Part shown: positions 47,321-60,006 of the stretch, in pieces
How positions within the stretch are numbered: position 1 is the first letter of the stretch
Layout: every line of letters begins with the position of its first letter
Assembly: GCF_905147045.1 (NCBI RefSeq)
Contig: NC_065893.1
Location: 4,030,001-4,094,000, forward strand
Source: Nymphalis io
Lineage: Eukaryota > Arthropoda > Insecta > Lepidoptera > Nymphalidae
Direction: 5' to 3'
DNA length: 64,000 nt
Made by a program: the position numbers and the translations under genes
The notes under the pieces: generated by a model
Seen by the model: the letters and a program-made list of their open reading frames with translations, nothing else
Databases searched by the model: none
Told to the model about the DNA's origin: nothing

Positions 47321-48816
47321 AGATAGTCTGAGACCAATTTAAATAATTTTTATACAACTTTTCAGGTATATAGCGCATAATTTCGAAAAGATTTTATCAA
47401 ATTTTAAGCAATTAACCAAAGTTTTAGTGAAATTGTTAATCCGACCAAAACGGCTGCTAACCTTAAATTTTTATTTAAATTCACATTTTGGCGGTACTCG
47501 CAATTATAAAAGTGACAAGAATAATAAAATATTGTAACTACAGATATGAAATGAAATTAACAAAAGGTCACTTTTTTCATATGAACAGAAAGGGGCGCCA
47601 ATCACGAAGGGATTGCAAGTGAAAGGAACTTGAAAGTTCTTTCATTACATATATTATATCTAGTGGTATCAGCTCCATGGTGATGCTGAAGATAAACGCG
47701 TTTGCTTTTACTGCCAAGAATGGGCTGGGCGTGTTTCACTTGGTGACATAAACTGACTCCCGTGTGAGTTATTACGCATTTACAAATTAAATCTTTTAGT
47801 TGTAAAACGTATGTTTTTTCAACTAGGATGTTGCATTTGTTACTTATTATTTATTCTAATAATTAAAAATGATTCGGAAAGCTTTACAGATTACTAAATA
47901 ACAATGCTGTGTCTTCTTCATTTGAATGCCAAATCAAGGATGACAGAAAGAACGAAAACATTGTTCAACTAAAAATGGTACAAAATCGATAAGTGAGGTC
48001 TATTTTAGGTTAACAGATGAACAAGTTATTTGACATTGCATTCGTAGGCGTGTTTGAAGTAGTTAAGGCATTGACGTCATCAAAAGTAATGACGCCACCA
48101 GCAGCTATACCATACGAACTTGCAAGTTATATGAAGATACACGAAATTTTCTGTTCTACATATTTTTTTAAATATATAATATTCTTGTATAAATTAACTC
48201 ATTAAAGATAATAATAATTTAAAATGCAATTTTTTTTATTCCATCTTATAAGTGACAACGTACAGTAAGCAGAATGCCTAAAAGTAAATAAAAAAGAAAT
48301 TTAAAAAGTAAAGCATTATATTCCATGTTAAATAACCACAGCGAAGATGAACACATTTTAATAGGAACAAGACATGATATAAATAATCCAAATTTATATT
48401 GCGTCTGATGTAATCTAAATTTGATGTACATATGTCATCTCAGCTGGTAAGAGTGTATATCTAATAATATTACTTACATACTTTAAAGGCGTATAACTTA
48501 AAATAACGGCAGTTAATATCAGTAGTCCAAGCGACGTACAAGGTAATTTTATAAAGTTTATACAACACTTAGAACGAGTAACCGGACATCTTATAAGCTA
48601 GCTACAGATATGGTAAGCCAACACGAACACCATGATGCGATCGCTGTTAATTATTATTTTGTAATATATATGTATGTTCTAACTAAAATTATACATAAGA
48701 AAAAGAGTTTGTGTTTTGTTTTACGCTTTCAGGCCTTATCTACTCACCTGATCATCATGAAATTTTGCGTACGCGTTGTTAGGGGTACTGAAAAAGACAT
48801 CGGATACGTAACACTG

Positions 48817-48826
48817 CCCCCCCCCC
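48817..48826. repeat. Poly-C run (C10)
   Basis: Ten consecutive C in AT-rich DNA; the length may be unreliable in sequencing. Confidence 0.9.
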
Positions 48827-49240
48827 TAACTAATTTTCTTTAAATCGCAACTTATCGATAGAATATTTTAAATGAAATCATTTTTAAGCAATATTTGATA
48901 AAATTTCGATTAACATTTATAACGTTATTCTTATATACTTATTAACATTTTGATTATTAAAGTTATTCTTTATATACTTACCCTTAGGTACTGATTGATT
49001 TGAGTTCGAAGTAAGGTTTTTAAAAGAGTGTTAGAAACAAAATGTCCGATTTTAACTTAAATTTCAAAACAATCAACCTCAGGAATACTTTTCTCGTGGG
49101 TTGTTTTCCTGCCACCATACGGGTTCTTAAGGCGCTAAGTGCTGATTGAATTATATTATCTACTTAACATAAAAACGGCTAGACGGCTCTTACAACCCAC
49201 AGGGGATAGGTTTATTACTCAATACTATATTTATATAAAA

Positions 49241-49560
49241 AAGCCGAGATGGCCCTGTGGTAAGAACGCGTGAATCTTAAGCGATGATCGTGGGTTCAAA
49301 CCCGGGCAAGCACCACTGAATTTTCATGTGCTTAATTTGTGATTATAATTCATCTCGTGCTTTACGGTGAAGGAAAACATCGTGAGGAAACCTGCATGTG
49401 TCTAATTTCACTGAAGTTCTGCCACATGTGAATTCTACCAACCCGCATTGGAGCAGCGTGGTGGAATAAGCTCCAAACCTTCTCCTCAAAAAGAGGAGAG
49501 GAGGCCTTTAGCCCAGCAGTGGGACATTCACAGGCTGTTACGGTTACGGTTACGGTTATA
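49241..49560 (+). mobile_element. SINE family A (tRNA-derived), full-length with (TTACGG)n tail
   Basis: A box 49250-49260, B box 49293-49303 (GGTTCAAACCC), standard body, and a tail of about four TTACGG-like units, the same tail as the truncated copy at 42561. Confidence 0.9.
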
Positions 49561-51496
49561 TTATACACAGTCAGAAACCACATGGCAAAAATATTATTGC
49601 GATAGCAATAATATATATTGTACTATAATTTCCTAAGTATAGTATGTTTATTAATAAAATTTAAGCATTCAAGTATTTTGAAGATATTTAAAACGTATTC
49701 CAATTCCAGGGGTTATATTTTTAAAATCACTTATATTTTTCGTTCGTTGCTCGTTCGTGCGCCTCTCACCTTATCTGGTTTAACGAGAAGGATAAGAACA
49801 TCTGCAATATTATCATGCATAACTGCACAGAGCTTTCACTTAATCTATAAGATCATCTCGATAGTGTAGTGTTTTGCTATCTAGTAATTTTTATTTAAAT
49901 ACACGTTAAGAAATGAGATATACGTGCGAGGAAGATATTAGAATAACATAAATGAAATATTAATAGAATATGATAATACTTTATAGCATTGTTTTTTTTT
50001 TTACTTAACGCAAATGCATGCGATAAAATGAACATTAATGAAATATAACGTAAAATTATACATGGATAAATAATTTGGATTAATAACTAAATTTATACTA
50101 ACACTTTAATAGTCGCAGTTTAAATCGTCACGGAGTGATCACAATTAGCGTGGTCGATCAAGCAGATAGGCAGACAGACAAAAAATCAAAAATCCGTCTT
50201 CACTAATGTTTACAATATCTTTAATGTATTGACACCAATTTTACAGCTTCATTATATTACATATTAACGGCCTTTTATATAAACGTGATTTAGCAGATAT
50301 TTAGTTATATTATATTGAATTCTCTCTTTCTGTAATCATTGATTTGAGGTTCGAAAGAAGAAGACATAGCCTTTTTTTATTATTTTTCATTAAATAATCA
50401 ACTAAACAACATTTATAAGTAAAGTCGATTTAAAATAAAAATGACTTTAATGTCATTCTTTTACGTAATTACGCGAACTTTATTCAGTACCTTTATATCT
50501 GTTTTATTTATAGGGAAAAAAGTAACATTTGAATGAGCCATTAGAGCTAATTCATTGGAACTTGCACGGAAGTCAGAAGATTGCAATGCTATTTATTTTT
50601 GTCTGCAGACAGTGCAATTTATACCGACTAAGCTTAAGCTCCTGATTTCAACGGAACATTTTAAAATAAAAATAAAAACGTTTAAGAAAAAACAGACATA
50701 TTCGTAAACCATTTCAATAAAAATTACATGATACAAACATTTTATGACGGAAAATGCATTATACAAAATACCAAATAAAATAAAGACCATAAATGTTTTT
50801 ATAAATTGAATTTTTAAAGATGATATTGTTGTAATCTTTTACCTAAGTGCAACGAAATCGTCTTTATTCTGCTCGTAATTTATCTATGTAAATAAAGTGC
50901 GATAAGTAGCTATAAGGTCGCCAAAATTGTATGCTACTTTTATTTAGGCTGTATCCATGTTTTGTATTTTTTTTCTCTTTGTGGTGTACAATAAAATATA
51001 AAGTACAGTAAAGTAAGGTGCTATGTCCTGACACTGAAATTTGGACAAGATCTTTGTTTAAAATGCGATAACTCCATATTACAAAATAAATAATATTGCT
51101 AAAGATTCAGCTTCAGCGGGGAGTTATTCCCAGTCTTTAACGGCATATAGTATATACGATACATCTGTTACCTACCTGTAGCTGTTACATACTTATTTGG
51201 GAGTAAGTTAACTTGTCACTGTTAATGCAAACCAAAATATTTAATCATATTTTTTACCTTTACGCATACGAAGACACATTTCATGATAGAAGCGTTAATT
51301 TTTTTGATATTATAATATCATTATGTAATGTAACAACATTTTTTTACATTATTTGAAAAGTCGAATTATCAATGAGCACGCGGATGTTATTAATATGAAA
51401 GTGAGAACATTAAAATCGGACTCTTAAAAATAAAATACACACATATCTATGCGATTCTGTAACTAATACGTGCATGCGTGAGGTGAGTTTATAAAA

Positions 51497-51560
51497 TTAC
51501 TAGTTATGGTCCGCGGCTTCGCCCGCGTACTAAGAGGAAAGACCTTCCTTAAGTTTGAAA
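51497..51560 (+). mobile_element. Repeat fragment with GCGGCTTCGCCCGCG motif
   Basis: TCCGCGGCTTCGCCCGCGTA is a common lepidopteran repeat start. Only a short segment is recognisable here. Confidence 0.4.
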
Positions 51561-52347
51561 CTTGCTTGATACCGAATTTCAATTAAATTGCTTAGACGTG
51601 AAAGCATAATAGACAGACAGAGTTAGTATCGCATTAATTAGAAAATTAATATATAAAACCTATATAAAGACGTATTGCTTGATATTAAATACTGTCGATG
51701 TAAATTTGCATAAACTTGTATAAGTATATAGCTATGCAGCTATTCCGTAAGAAAAACCTCGAAACTCACCGCAGAACATGACCTTGAAATGTCAAAAACA
51801 TTGAATGTAATAATAATAACATCAAATGATGACGCTATAAAACTGTAAATGGTTTTTAAACAAATGGAAAACGACGCGAATTCTTACAGAATGGCATCGT
51901 TGGAAGCCATTCCAAGGAACTTAAAGTATAAGTTCCTTTTTGTTCTCTTTTTTCACTCAACTAATTCGCGAATTCAATTGAGATTAGATGTATATTAGTA
52001 TCTTCTTTGCACGCTTAACATCGCAATGGCAATTTAGTGTGAAACGGTATTAAAATAAAACTTGAACAATACATTCATCTATTACAAAATATGCGTTTTA
52101 TTGTTATTGTATAGCGGTATCATCAGTCTGTATAAATCGATTCATATTCAGGCCATCAAATAAATTCCATATTACATTGGAAATGTTTATCGTATTTTCG
52201 TAATAAAATATGTTTTTATATCAGTATATACATATATATTTAACATATATGGTAAAGAAAATGTGATTTGTAAAAACAAATGTATTAATTAATACCATAC
52301 TTTCATAGATTATTTTGTATCGACGCTATGTCGTAATTTTATGATAC

Positions 52348-52572
52348 GGCAGCCCTTATGTATCCCACTGCAAGACAGGGGCTTTTCTGTTTAGGAGTAG
52401 GCTTCGATCGATCCTTCACGCTGCTCCATCGATACAAGTTCATCCGACGCATGATATTTCCCTTCACTGCCGTGAATGAGATGAATGAATAACACATTCA
52501 AAAGCCTGATAGTGTCCGGACTCGAATCAGCTATCTCATTTTAAGATCCACGCATTCACTAATCCATCTCGT
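52348..52572 (-). mobile_element. SINE family A, decayed copy
   Basis: TATCCCACTGCAAGACAGG, CACGCTGCTCC and a reverse head (GATTCGAGTCCGGACACTAT) keep order. Confidence 0.6.
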
Positions 52573-52857
52573 TTTTTTTTTAAATAGCAATTTAAATTAT
52601 GCCATGACAGATTAAATAATAGATACCATAATAATGATTTACAAAAGTGAATATTATTTAAAAGCCTGATAAGTATAAGTCTAAATGACTTAAGTCATAA
52701 ATCTCTTGAGCTCCAGTGCTGGAAACTCGATACTGGAGGTGAGCAACAGGTCATTTCATTATGGGATTGAATTAAAACTCGATATAAAGCCGATAAATCC
52801 CGATTGTATATAATAATATTGTTTACCGATCGTGTGGTTTTATGCACGTTACATTGA

Positions 52858-52995
52858 GGGCATCGTTAATCTAGTGGCTTGATTATATGGCCGCAGATAC
52901 CGAGGTCCTGTATACAAGCTGTAGGTGGAGCCAAAGTTATTAGATTTTTCTGCCGAGAAATTCTCAGTAGCAACCTAGAGCCGTCTTGAAAATGT
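52858..52995 (+). mobile_element. Repeat family C copy
   Basis: GGCCGCAGATACCGAGGTCC, then TTTTTCTGCCGAGAAATTC and TCAGTAGCAACCTAGAGCCG match the 23085 and 38484 copies. A shorter match lies at 14467-14500. Confidence 0.6.
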
Positions 52996-53214
52996 CGTCT
53001 TCGCCATGCACATTACATTAGATTTGTATATAATTTTAAAACGTGGTGTTGTATAGATACATTCGCTCGTTCAACCCATTCATATGCGTGATGACAACTA
53101 ACATTTAAATTAAATTAACATAGGTCAAGGTAACTGTATGACTAACGTAAATGTCATATAATCTCCATAGTTTATTTGGACATATTAAAAGTAAATTTTA
53201 TTAATAACTAGCTA

Positions 53215-53275
53215 ATTGTTTCGACTTCGCACGAGTAGAATAAGGGTCTACATAGAACAGATATATTGAAGTATA
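53215..53275 (+). mobile_element. LINE-3'-end-like repeat fragment
   Basis: ACTAGCTAATTGTTTCGACT then TCGCACGAGTAGAATAAGG, the same start as the 30263-30478 element in the other orientation. Confidence 0.45.
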
Positions 53276-53774
53276 TATATAGAAAGAAAAAATCTTTTTT
53301 TTGGGCTAGGCCCTAGGCCTTTGTAGGCGTACGCAGAACAACTCACTCAAATGTCAACACAATCAAATACCAATTAGTAATGCATAGAGGACACACATAC
53401 AAACATTAATTTTTATTTATCAAGATTTTGTAATATAACAATAACAATATATACGCGGACATCGATTAACTGAACAATTATGTAACTGAAATGTTGATTA
53501 GAATATCTGCTGTTAAAACTAAATTGTTATTATTGAAAACTATAAAAATGTTAGGAAGTCGGCTTTTAAACTTTCAATTCTTAATTAGAAATGTAAAAGT
53601 TGGTCAAATCAATAATGTAATATAATATGATGAATAATGTCAGCAGATCTAAATATATACATATCAATATTATATTGCTTGCGATAGTTTCCAACGTTTG
53701 GTAAACTATACAAACTAATATCAGAGGAGCTCAATAAAGTGCATTCGAATTAATTTGTCTAAATTATTCAATTT

Positions 53775-54050
53775 AGAATCTTAGCCGATGATCGTGGGTT
53801 CAAACCTGGGCAAGCACCACTGGATTTTCATATGCTTAATTTGTTTTCTCGCGTTTTCTGTGTTTCATCGCGTGCTTAACCGTGAAGGAAAACATCGTGA
53901 GGAAACCTGCATGTGCCTAATTTCATTTAAATTCTGCCACATATGTATTCTACCAACCCGCATTGGAGCAGCGTGTTGGAATAAGCTCTAAACCTTCTTC
54001 TCAAAAGGGAAAGGAAGCCTTAGCCCAGCAGTGGGACATTAACAGTTGCT
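53775..54050 (+). mobile_element. SINE family A, slightly 5'-truncated
   Basis: Begins GAATCTTAGCCGATGATCG just after the A box, B box GGTTCAAACCT, then the standard body to GCCCAGCAGTGGGACATTAA. Confidence 0.85.
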
Positions 54051-54091
54051 GTAAATTATTCCATTCCATACGCCTTTTCTACAAACAAAAC

Positions 54092-54255
54092 CGGCAATCA
54101 CTATATGACTTTGTGTTTCGATTTAAAAGGTGAGTGAGCCAGTAATCATGAGGCATAACATCTCAATTTTCATGGATGTAAGGGCAATGACAAGTAGAAT
54201 AGTTACATCGTCGTAAATACTTTTTCCCTACCAGGAATGTCTACCTTCTTATTAC
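54092..54255 (+). mobile_element. SINE family B, decayed 3' part
   Basis: TTGTGTTTCGATTTAAAAGG, TGAGTGAGCCAGTAATCATG and AGGCATAACATCTCAATTTT in family order. Confidence 0.55.
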
Positions 54256-57200
54256 AAGAAAGGGTATGCAATTTAATACAATAGAAATGAAGTTCCCTGC
54301 ATAGCTTTTGTGGCGAAGATTGGAATGAACAAATTATCTTAACTATCATCACGACATCGTGCCGATCGTCGAGAAAATACAATAAAATATTGTTCGCATT
54401 CTAAAATAACGGTTTAGAAATTCTACTACTGATTAGAAAAATATATTATAAAGGTAAATAACGCCCAGATCAGGCTGTAGCTAATCCACCGTTAGATTTT
54501 AATGAAGCGCGGGTGTGGAATCTTGGTAACAGGATTTCTTGATTATTATTATTAAAGAATAAAGTTGTCACGTAACATATAATGAAACTTATGGGACTGT
54601 GATGCATTTTTTTTGACAGAATATTTTTCTATCTATTGTTGTTATTCAGTTAGCCAAAGCCTGTGTTTTTGTCATCGTAATCCGCAAATTCTGCGCGCCT
54701 GCGCGGAAATCTTTGCATTTCATGGGTTATTTATAAAACTGGATGTGTGATAGATGGTAGGCGGATAATAAGCAGGTAGGTATGTCAAATCTGTACATTC
54801 AAAATCCACGTAAAGTCATGCACACAAGAAGTCTAATAAAATATAACCAATCAAAACATTCTACTGATTCCCAAACGTATCGTTTTACTACGTGAAAGTC
54901 TAGCTTGGTAACAATATCCACAATCCACATAATTTTTTTCTCTCCCAAGAAACCGCATTCACATATACAGAAGTAAATTAATCTGCCACAAAAGGGAAAG
55001 TTTTCGCATTCGCATGGTTCACATGATATGGGAGTGCTTGACTCAATCATTTAAACAATACATACACGTTGCTATAGGCCTACATGTGACATAAAGTGGT
55101 ACTCTTTAAACATTTTAATGACGAAAAGGATCGACTTATAAGTAAGTTTGTTTTCGCAAATAATATTATTATATTTTTTTGTGTTTATCCTTAATCAAAT
55201 TCCTCAATCAAACTCCTAAAGACTAAGGATTTATTTATCATTTTACACGGTTAAAATCCAGAATCGATCATGAATCGTATTTATTCAACAACAATTATTT
55301 GAATGAAGAAAATATGTTTGTAAATAAATAAAGTCAGTCAAAATTTTTTTTTCATTATAGAAGCTTTCGTATATAATTGTCAAAAACGTATCACCAATTT
55401 TCAATCGACTGAGAACTATTTAAGAATAACCGAAATCATAAAAGAAACTTAGCCAGATACTTTTTTTTTCTGAGCGATAAGATTACAGCTTACAATATAA
55501 TTAATAATATAATATTTCTATTTGTAATGCTATTTATGAAATTAAAAAATTAAAAAAATTTAATTAAGGAATCCTCTTCTAGTTCTATTGCAACGTAATT
55601 ACAGCGTTCAGTTTTTATTAAATGTGTAATCTACTAGATGAGAGAGGTAGATACGTAATTCATCAGAAACAAATAAATAATCTTAAGGCAAGCAAACAAG
55701 ATTCCTATAATTACATGTTATGTTACACAATATTTATAATAATTTTATTTTTACTTTCAAAGTGGCGTGATAGTTTTTCTCATAGAATCAATATCAAAAT
55801 CAAAATCAATAGAAAAAAATAATGTTTTAAAATAAGATTAAATGTAATCTGGCTCTGCGGATATAACATGTAAGCGTTAATCGAAGATCGCAGACAGCAA
55901 CTGAATTGATTTTTTTAAGTGCCGGGTTTTCGTCTACATCGTTCCATATGTTAAAATAAGGGAATTCTCCAATAAAAATAAACAGAAGTAAGTAGCGAGA
56001 TGTTTTTTAGATCTTTCTTTTTAATAAAGGATGTTTTTTAGTAAGGGACTTGTTATTAAACGGAGCATCGACTCGGAAACTTGCTTAAGCCAGTAACTAT
56101 CGTGATGGTGAAAACGTAATTACAACGTAACACTATATTCGTGTAATAATAGTACTCGTACGATCACAGATAAATTAAAAGCAACAAAATTAAAAATTAT
56201 AATTTTTGCTTTTATATTAATTTGTGTTTAACTTATTCGTTAGCATTCTTCTTTATTAATAACATTCGGCATGAAGTATAATATTAAAATTTGTCTCATT
56301 ATAAGAATTTAATTCCTACTTTGTGGTACTACAAACCTTTAGGTAGGACAGCTGACCGAGCAGGTGTGACTCGAATATTGAGGTGGTAATTAAAATTTAA
56401 TGATAACCACCAAACTTTGTTTTGATCTTCCCCGTCACTAGACCAACTAGGCAGGCATAATAAATATATATCGTTTAAGTATTTCTAAACTCGTTGATAA
56501 GTTATTAAATTGTTACGGCATGAGCCATTTTTTCTACATTGCCTGTTTAGAAGGGTATAGGAGATAATCGGGTCACTGCCCCTCATTGTGTCCATCGAGC
56601 AACAATCGTGTTTCTGTATGCTAGTTAATTGTAAAATGTAACTCCGCACGAACATCAGTCATAACGATCTACGTACACTGCTTCCATTCATCCCTCGTCA
56701 CGTTTCGAAAGCTCTATCTAGATAAATATTTCATTATATCTAGTACAAGGTTGTCTGAAAACATCAATTTATTGAACAGATTCTAGATAAACATTCAAAG
56801 GTTATATTATTGCAAAAGGTCTCAATGAACAATTTTACTTAATCGTAACAAATAAACTTAGCAAGTAAAATATGTAAATTGTGTCGACAAATATTAGGTA
56901 TATAAATAAATTCTAAAGCTAAAAATTCTTGAATTTTGATTTTCTTTTAACTTACGAACGCAAAAAACGAAAGAAGGCATTTATTTCTAGGATTTCTTAA
57001 TACCTGTCAAGTGATCGGTATAATAATTTGCGCCCTGGTAAAAAAAAATAATTGAACTAGATCATTACACAAATGTGATATGCTAAAAAGTCATTACTGT
57101 ATATGTGTTGTTTAAAAATTACGTAGTAATAACTTAAACACTACATAGAAGATTTAATCAATAATACATTAACCATAATTATGTGGTATCATTTTGAAGT

Positions 57201-58021
57201 TTAAATTACGTAATAAAGAAATGTGTTCAAACACTAATTTAAGTATAATAAGATTAATTAAGTATATGATATCGTATTTGAAAAGAAATTTTATTTGATA
57301 ATGTGACTTCACGGCCGTGTGATTGTGCTGATGATCTAATCGAAGTGACCACATTTATAACAGGTAGTCGGCGAACGGTTCAATTAGCATTTTAGATATA
57401 TTAATGCTCTATGCTGAAGACGAGAAATTTCTTTTTTACATTTAAATTTTAAAATAAGCTAAGCAAGAAAACGTATATCATATCGTTATATATCGTGTAC
57501 ATTATACAAAAAATATGAGTATATAAAATCATATTTAAAGCTGTATTGTTTTACAAGGCTACATAAGTACACCATCTAACATGGTATACTTCAATCAAAT
57601 CAAGAATGTACACCATTTATGGCAAATAGAAAGAGGCTGTTCTTTGCTGTAAATTTGAGGTTTATAATTAAATATCTACGTTTATGGACCTTTCTTGTAC
57701 GCAGTAGTGATACGTTTATTATAGTCCGCTCACTTTAAGAGTGTCCATGACTTTCAACTTAAGTAACAATAGAAACGATAATAAAATTACTCGCTTTTAA
57801 AAACAACAGTAAATTTTCTAATATTAAAATTATATATTACGAACCCGAAATGAGTTTCTTCTGATGTTTAGAATTATAGCTGCTACTTGAATACCTTAAG
57901 TAATAATTATCTTTGATCATTTATTTGTATTTATTGTGTTCGTATTACGTCGAAAACTTAGCTGGTCGAATACACAATGGATGGTATACACCTATATTAT
58001 TGCACTAATTTTAATATTCTG

Positions 58022-58306
58022 ACTAGCTAGCCGACCCGGCTTCGAACGGGTAGAATGTATTACTTTATTAGTTTATGCGACGCACGCCAGTAAAGCTCCC
58101 AGTCGGCATAATTTATTCCGGCATCTCCAACAATCATCATCATATATCAGCCAATGGACACATAATCCTAATTAATTATACACATACACCTTGTCCATTA
58201 ATCATACTGTGCATTGGTGAAAACCGTATGAAAATCCGTCAGGTAGTTTTTGAGTTTAACGCGGACAGACAGACGCAGGGTATTTGTTTTATAATCTGTA
58301 GTGATT
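58022..58306 (+). mobile_element. LINE-3'-end-like repeat
   Basis: CTAGCTAGCCGACCCGGCTT start, TATGCGACGCACGCCAGTAA middle, and GAAAATCCGTCAGGTAGTTT, ACGCGGACAGACAGACGC, TTTTATAATCTGTAGTGAT end. The middle recurs at 7848-7895 in an intron of the CCSER-like gene. Confidence 0.6.
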
Positions 58307-58684
58307 ATAAATATAGTTACGTAAACATTTATCGCTACTTGTTACTGTAATATCGTTAGCACATTCATCAACCACTAGTAAGTTACAAATTATCAAATAT
58401 ATTTATTCTAATTTACAGTTCATTACATTTTATCATTGCTCAATTCTGCTGCTTCATAACATTTTCCCAAAAAGAACAAAACATAATATTTGTTTTTAAT
58501 TTCTTCCCTTCTACACATCCAATGTTTTTTAAGTGTAATTTTAGTAAAACTCATAACTCAATGCGTATTCGCAACCAAGCAGCCTTTGTCAACTCATCAT
58601 CATCATCCTGAAAAGCTTTAGTAGATGCAGCCCATTAAAAAATCCTCACAAAACCAAAACCATATACTAGGTAGGTATACTTAC

Positions 58685-58786
58685 TCTGCGCGCACTTCCG
58701 CTAATACTACTGGCAAGGCTATCGGCATCATAGTGACGCGCGAACGCGTACGGGCCCGGATGGTCCCGGGATACACATTGCCCCAT
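58685..58786 (-). CDS. Start exon with N-myristoylation signal; alternative first exon or separate gene
   Basis: Thirty-four codons beginning MGQCVSRDHPGPYAFARHYD and ending SISGSARR at a consensus GTAAGT donor, phase 0. Gly2, Ser6 and Arg7 fit the N-myristoyltransferase consensus and Cys4 could be palmitoylated, so the product would sit on membranes. The exon is a GC-rich island in AT-rich DNA, with a second GC-rich island about 600 bases upstream. No further exon of its own was found to the left, and its phase 0 end would splice correctly to exon 2 of the CCSER-like gene (21500), so an alternative N-terminus is plausible. A separate gene with unrecognised exons is the alternative. Confidence 0.5.
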
Positions 58787-59379
58787 AAGCCCGCTCCCAC
58801 AAAATACAAATTATAAGCAATTCACATCAATCACTTTTATTACTCCTTTATATCACTTACACTTCACTTCAAGTCTCATTAATTAAAATATTGTTTTCTT
58901 ATTAAACAAATCGGATTCACAAACTTCCTAACTTATTAGATCTATTAATGAGTAAGTATTAAGCTATTATTAAATAAGCTTTCCTTATATCGCCTTAATA
59001 TCTTGTTTAACGCTTTCCATACACACACGTTTTTAGTCTTAAAATATAAAATAGGTTCATAAGTAATATTGCTTCTATTTAATAGACCTAGTATATAAAT
59101 TAAAAAAAAATATTTAAAAAAATTATAATATAATTACTTTAAATGTATTTCTAAGTCTTATTAATTATTACATCAATATTATTTTATTTATATAATATAG
59201 GTACTTGATATCTTGTTTTCACACTTCACAAAATTTCAAACATTGATTGACTACGATCCTTAACAAAATTACTTAATACGGAAATCCACCTGCATACACA
59301 AAATGTATATAACCAAATGTACACTCTATAAAATGATCACATACGATCGAATTCAAACTTTGGCGGTCAAAGCCACACC

Positions 59380-59530
59380 TGTTAACGGTGGGTGACGGAG
59401 CGCGTGGCGCGCACTGCGCTCCATGTGCGACTGTGACCTGCGCAGGCGCACCCGCGACATCGCGGCGCGGACCTTGCACAGCTGTTGATTGACTCATGCC
59501 ATACGCCGTCAAGTGCCCCTAACATATGAC
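59380..59530 (-). promoter_or_regulatory. CpG-rich island, possible promoter or 5' UTR exon
   Basis: Dense CG content (GCGCGTGGCGCGCACTGCGC) about 600 bases upstream of the MGQC exon on the minus strand. AACAG-GTGTGG near 59381 could be a donor. Minus-strand frames here look like GC-driven open frames rather than protein. Confidence 0.35.
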
Positions 59531-59652
59531 TCCCTATCCTGTTCTTTAATTCCAAAAACATTGTCATATAAGATGTTATATAATACTACTACGGCATAAA
59601 TATAAAATAAAAACGTTTGTCTCCTTGAATTAAGCAATTATATAATTGTTTC

Positions 59653-59690
59653 CAAGTATCAGTAGTGGGACATAAAGAAGCTGTTACTTT
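59653..59690 (+). mobile_element. SINE family A 3' fragment
   Basis: CAGTAGTGGGACATAAAGAA then GCTGTTACTTTT. Confidence 0.5.
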
Positions 59691-59782
59691 TTAAAAAATG
59701 TGTCGTTTGAAAATTTAAATAAAGATAACACCGAGACTCGAGTCATAGGTTTTTTTTTAAACGAAGTTCTTTTTAATGTTAT

Positions 59783-60006
59783 AGGTAGGCGGACGAGCAA
59801 TAGGATCTGATCCTGACCTGATCACCACCGCCCATAGACATTGGCAATGTATGAAATATTAAACTTTTTTCCAAACATCGCCTATGGGCCACCTGTCTTG
59901 GGAACGATGATGTTACGTCCCTTGTGCCTGTATTTATACCGGCTCACTCATCCTTGAAACCGGAACGCAACAACCCCAAGTATCTGTTTAGCGGTAGTAT
60001 ATCAAA
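59783..60006 (-). mobile_element. SINE family B, older copy
   Basis: The reverse strand carries GTTGCGTTCCGGTTTCAAGG, GAGTGAGCCGGTATAAATAC, AGGCACAAGGGACGTAACAT and GGCCCATAGGCGATG; the 3' end reads TGCTCGTCCGCCTACC. Confidence 0.75.

Larger units (their letters stand above)
40741..58684. other. Repeat-rich stretch without a recognised gene
   Basis: Contains most of the young SINEs, a LINE-3'-end-like repeat at 43015-43380, a GC-rich unexplained block at 44740-44905, a C10 run at 48817-48826 and much unique AT-rich DNA. If the exon at 58685 belongs to the CCSER-like gene this is part of its first intron. Confidence 0.65.

Noticed and set aside
54799..55050. Cys-rich 83-residue minus-strand ORF
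   Set aside because: The cysteine pattern suggested a small domain, but there is no signal peptide, regular spacing or splice context.
58625..58816. Plus-strand ORF across the myristoylated exon
   Set aside because: Antisense shadow of a GC-rich exon; the minus strand has the start, signal and donor.
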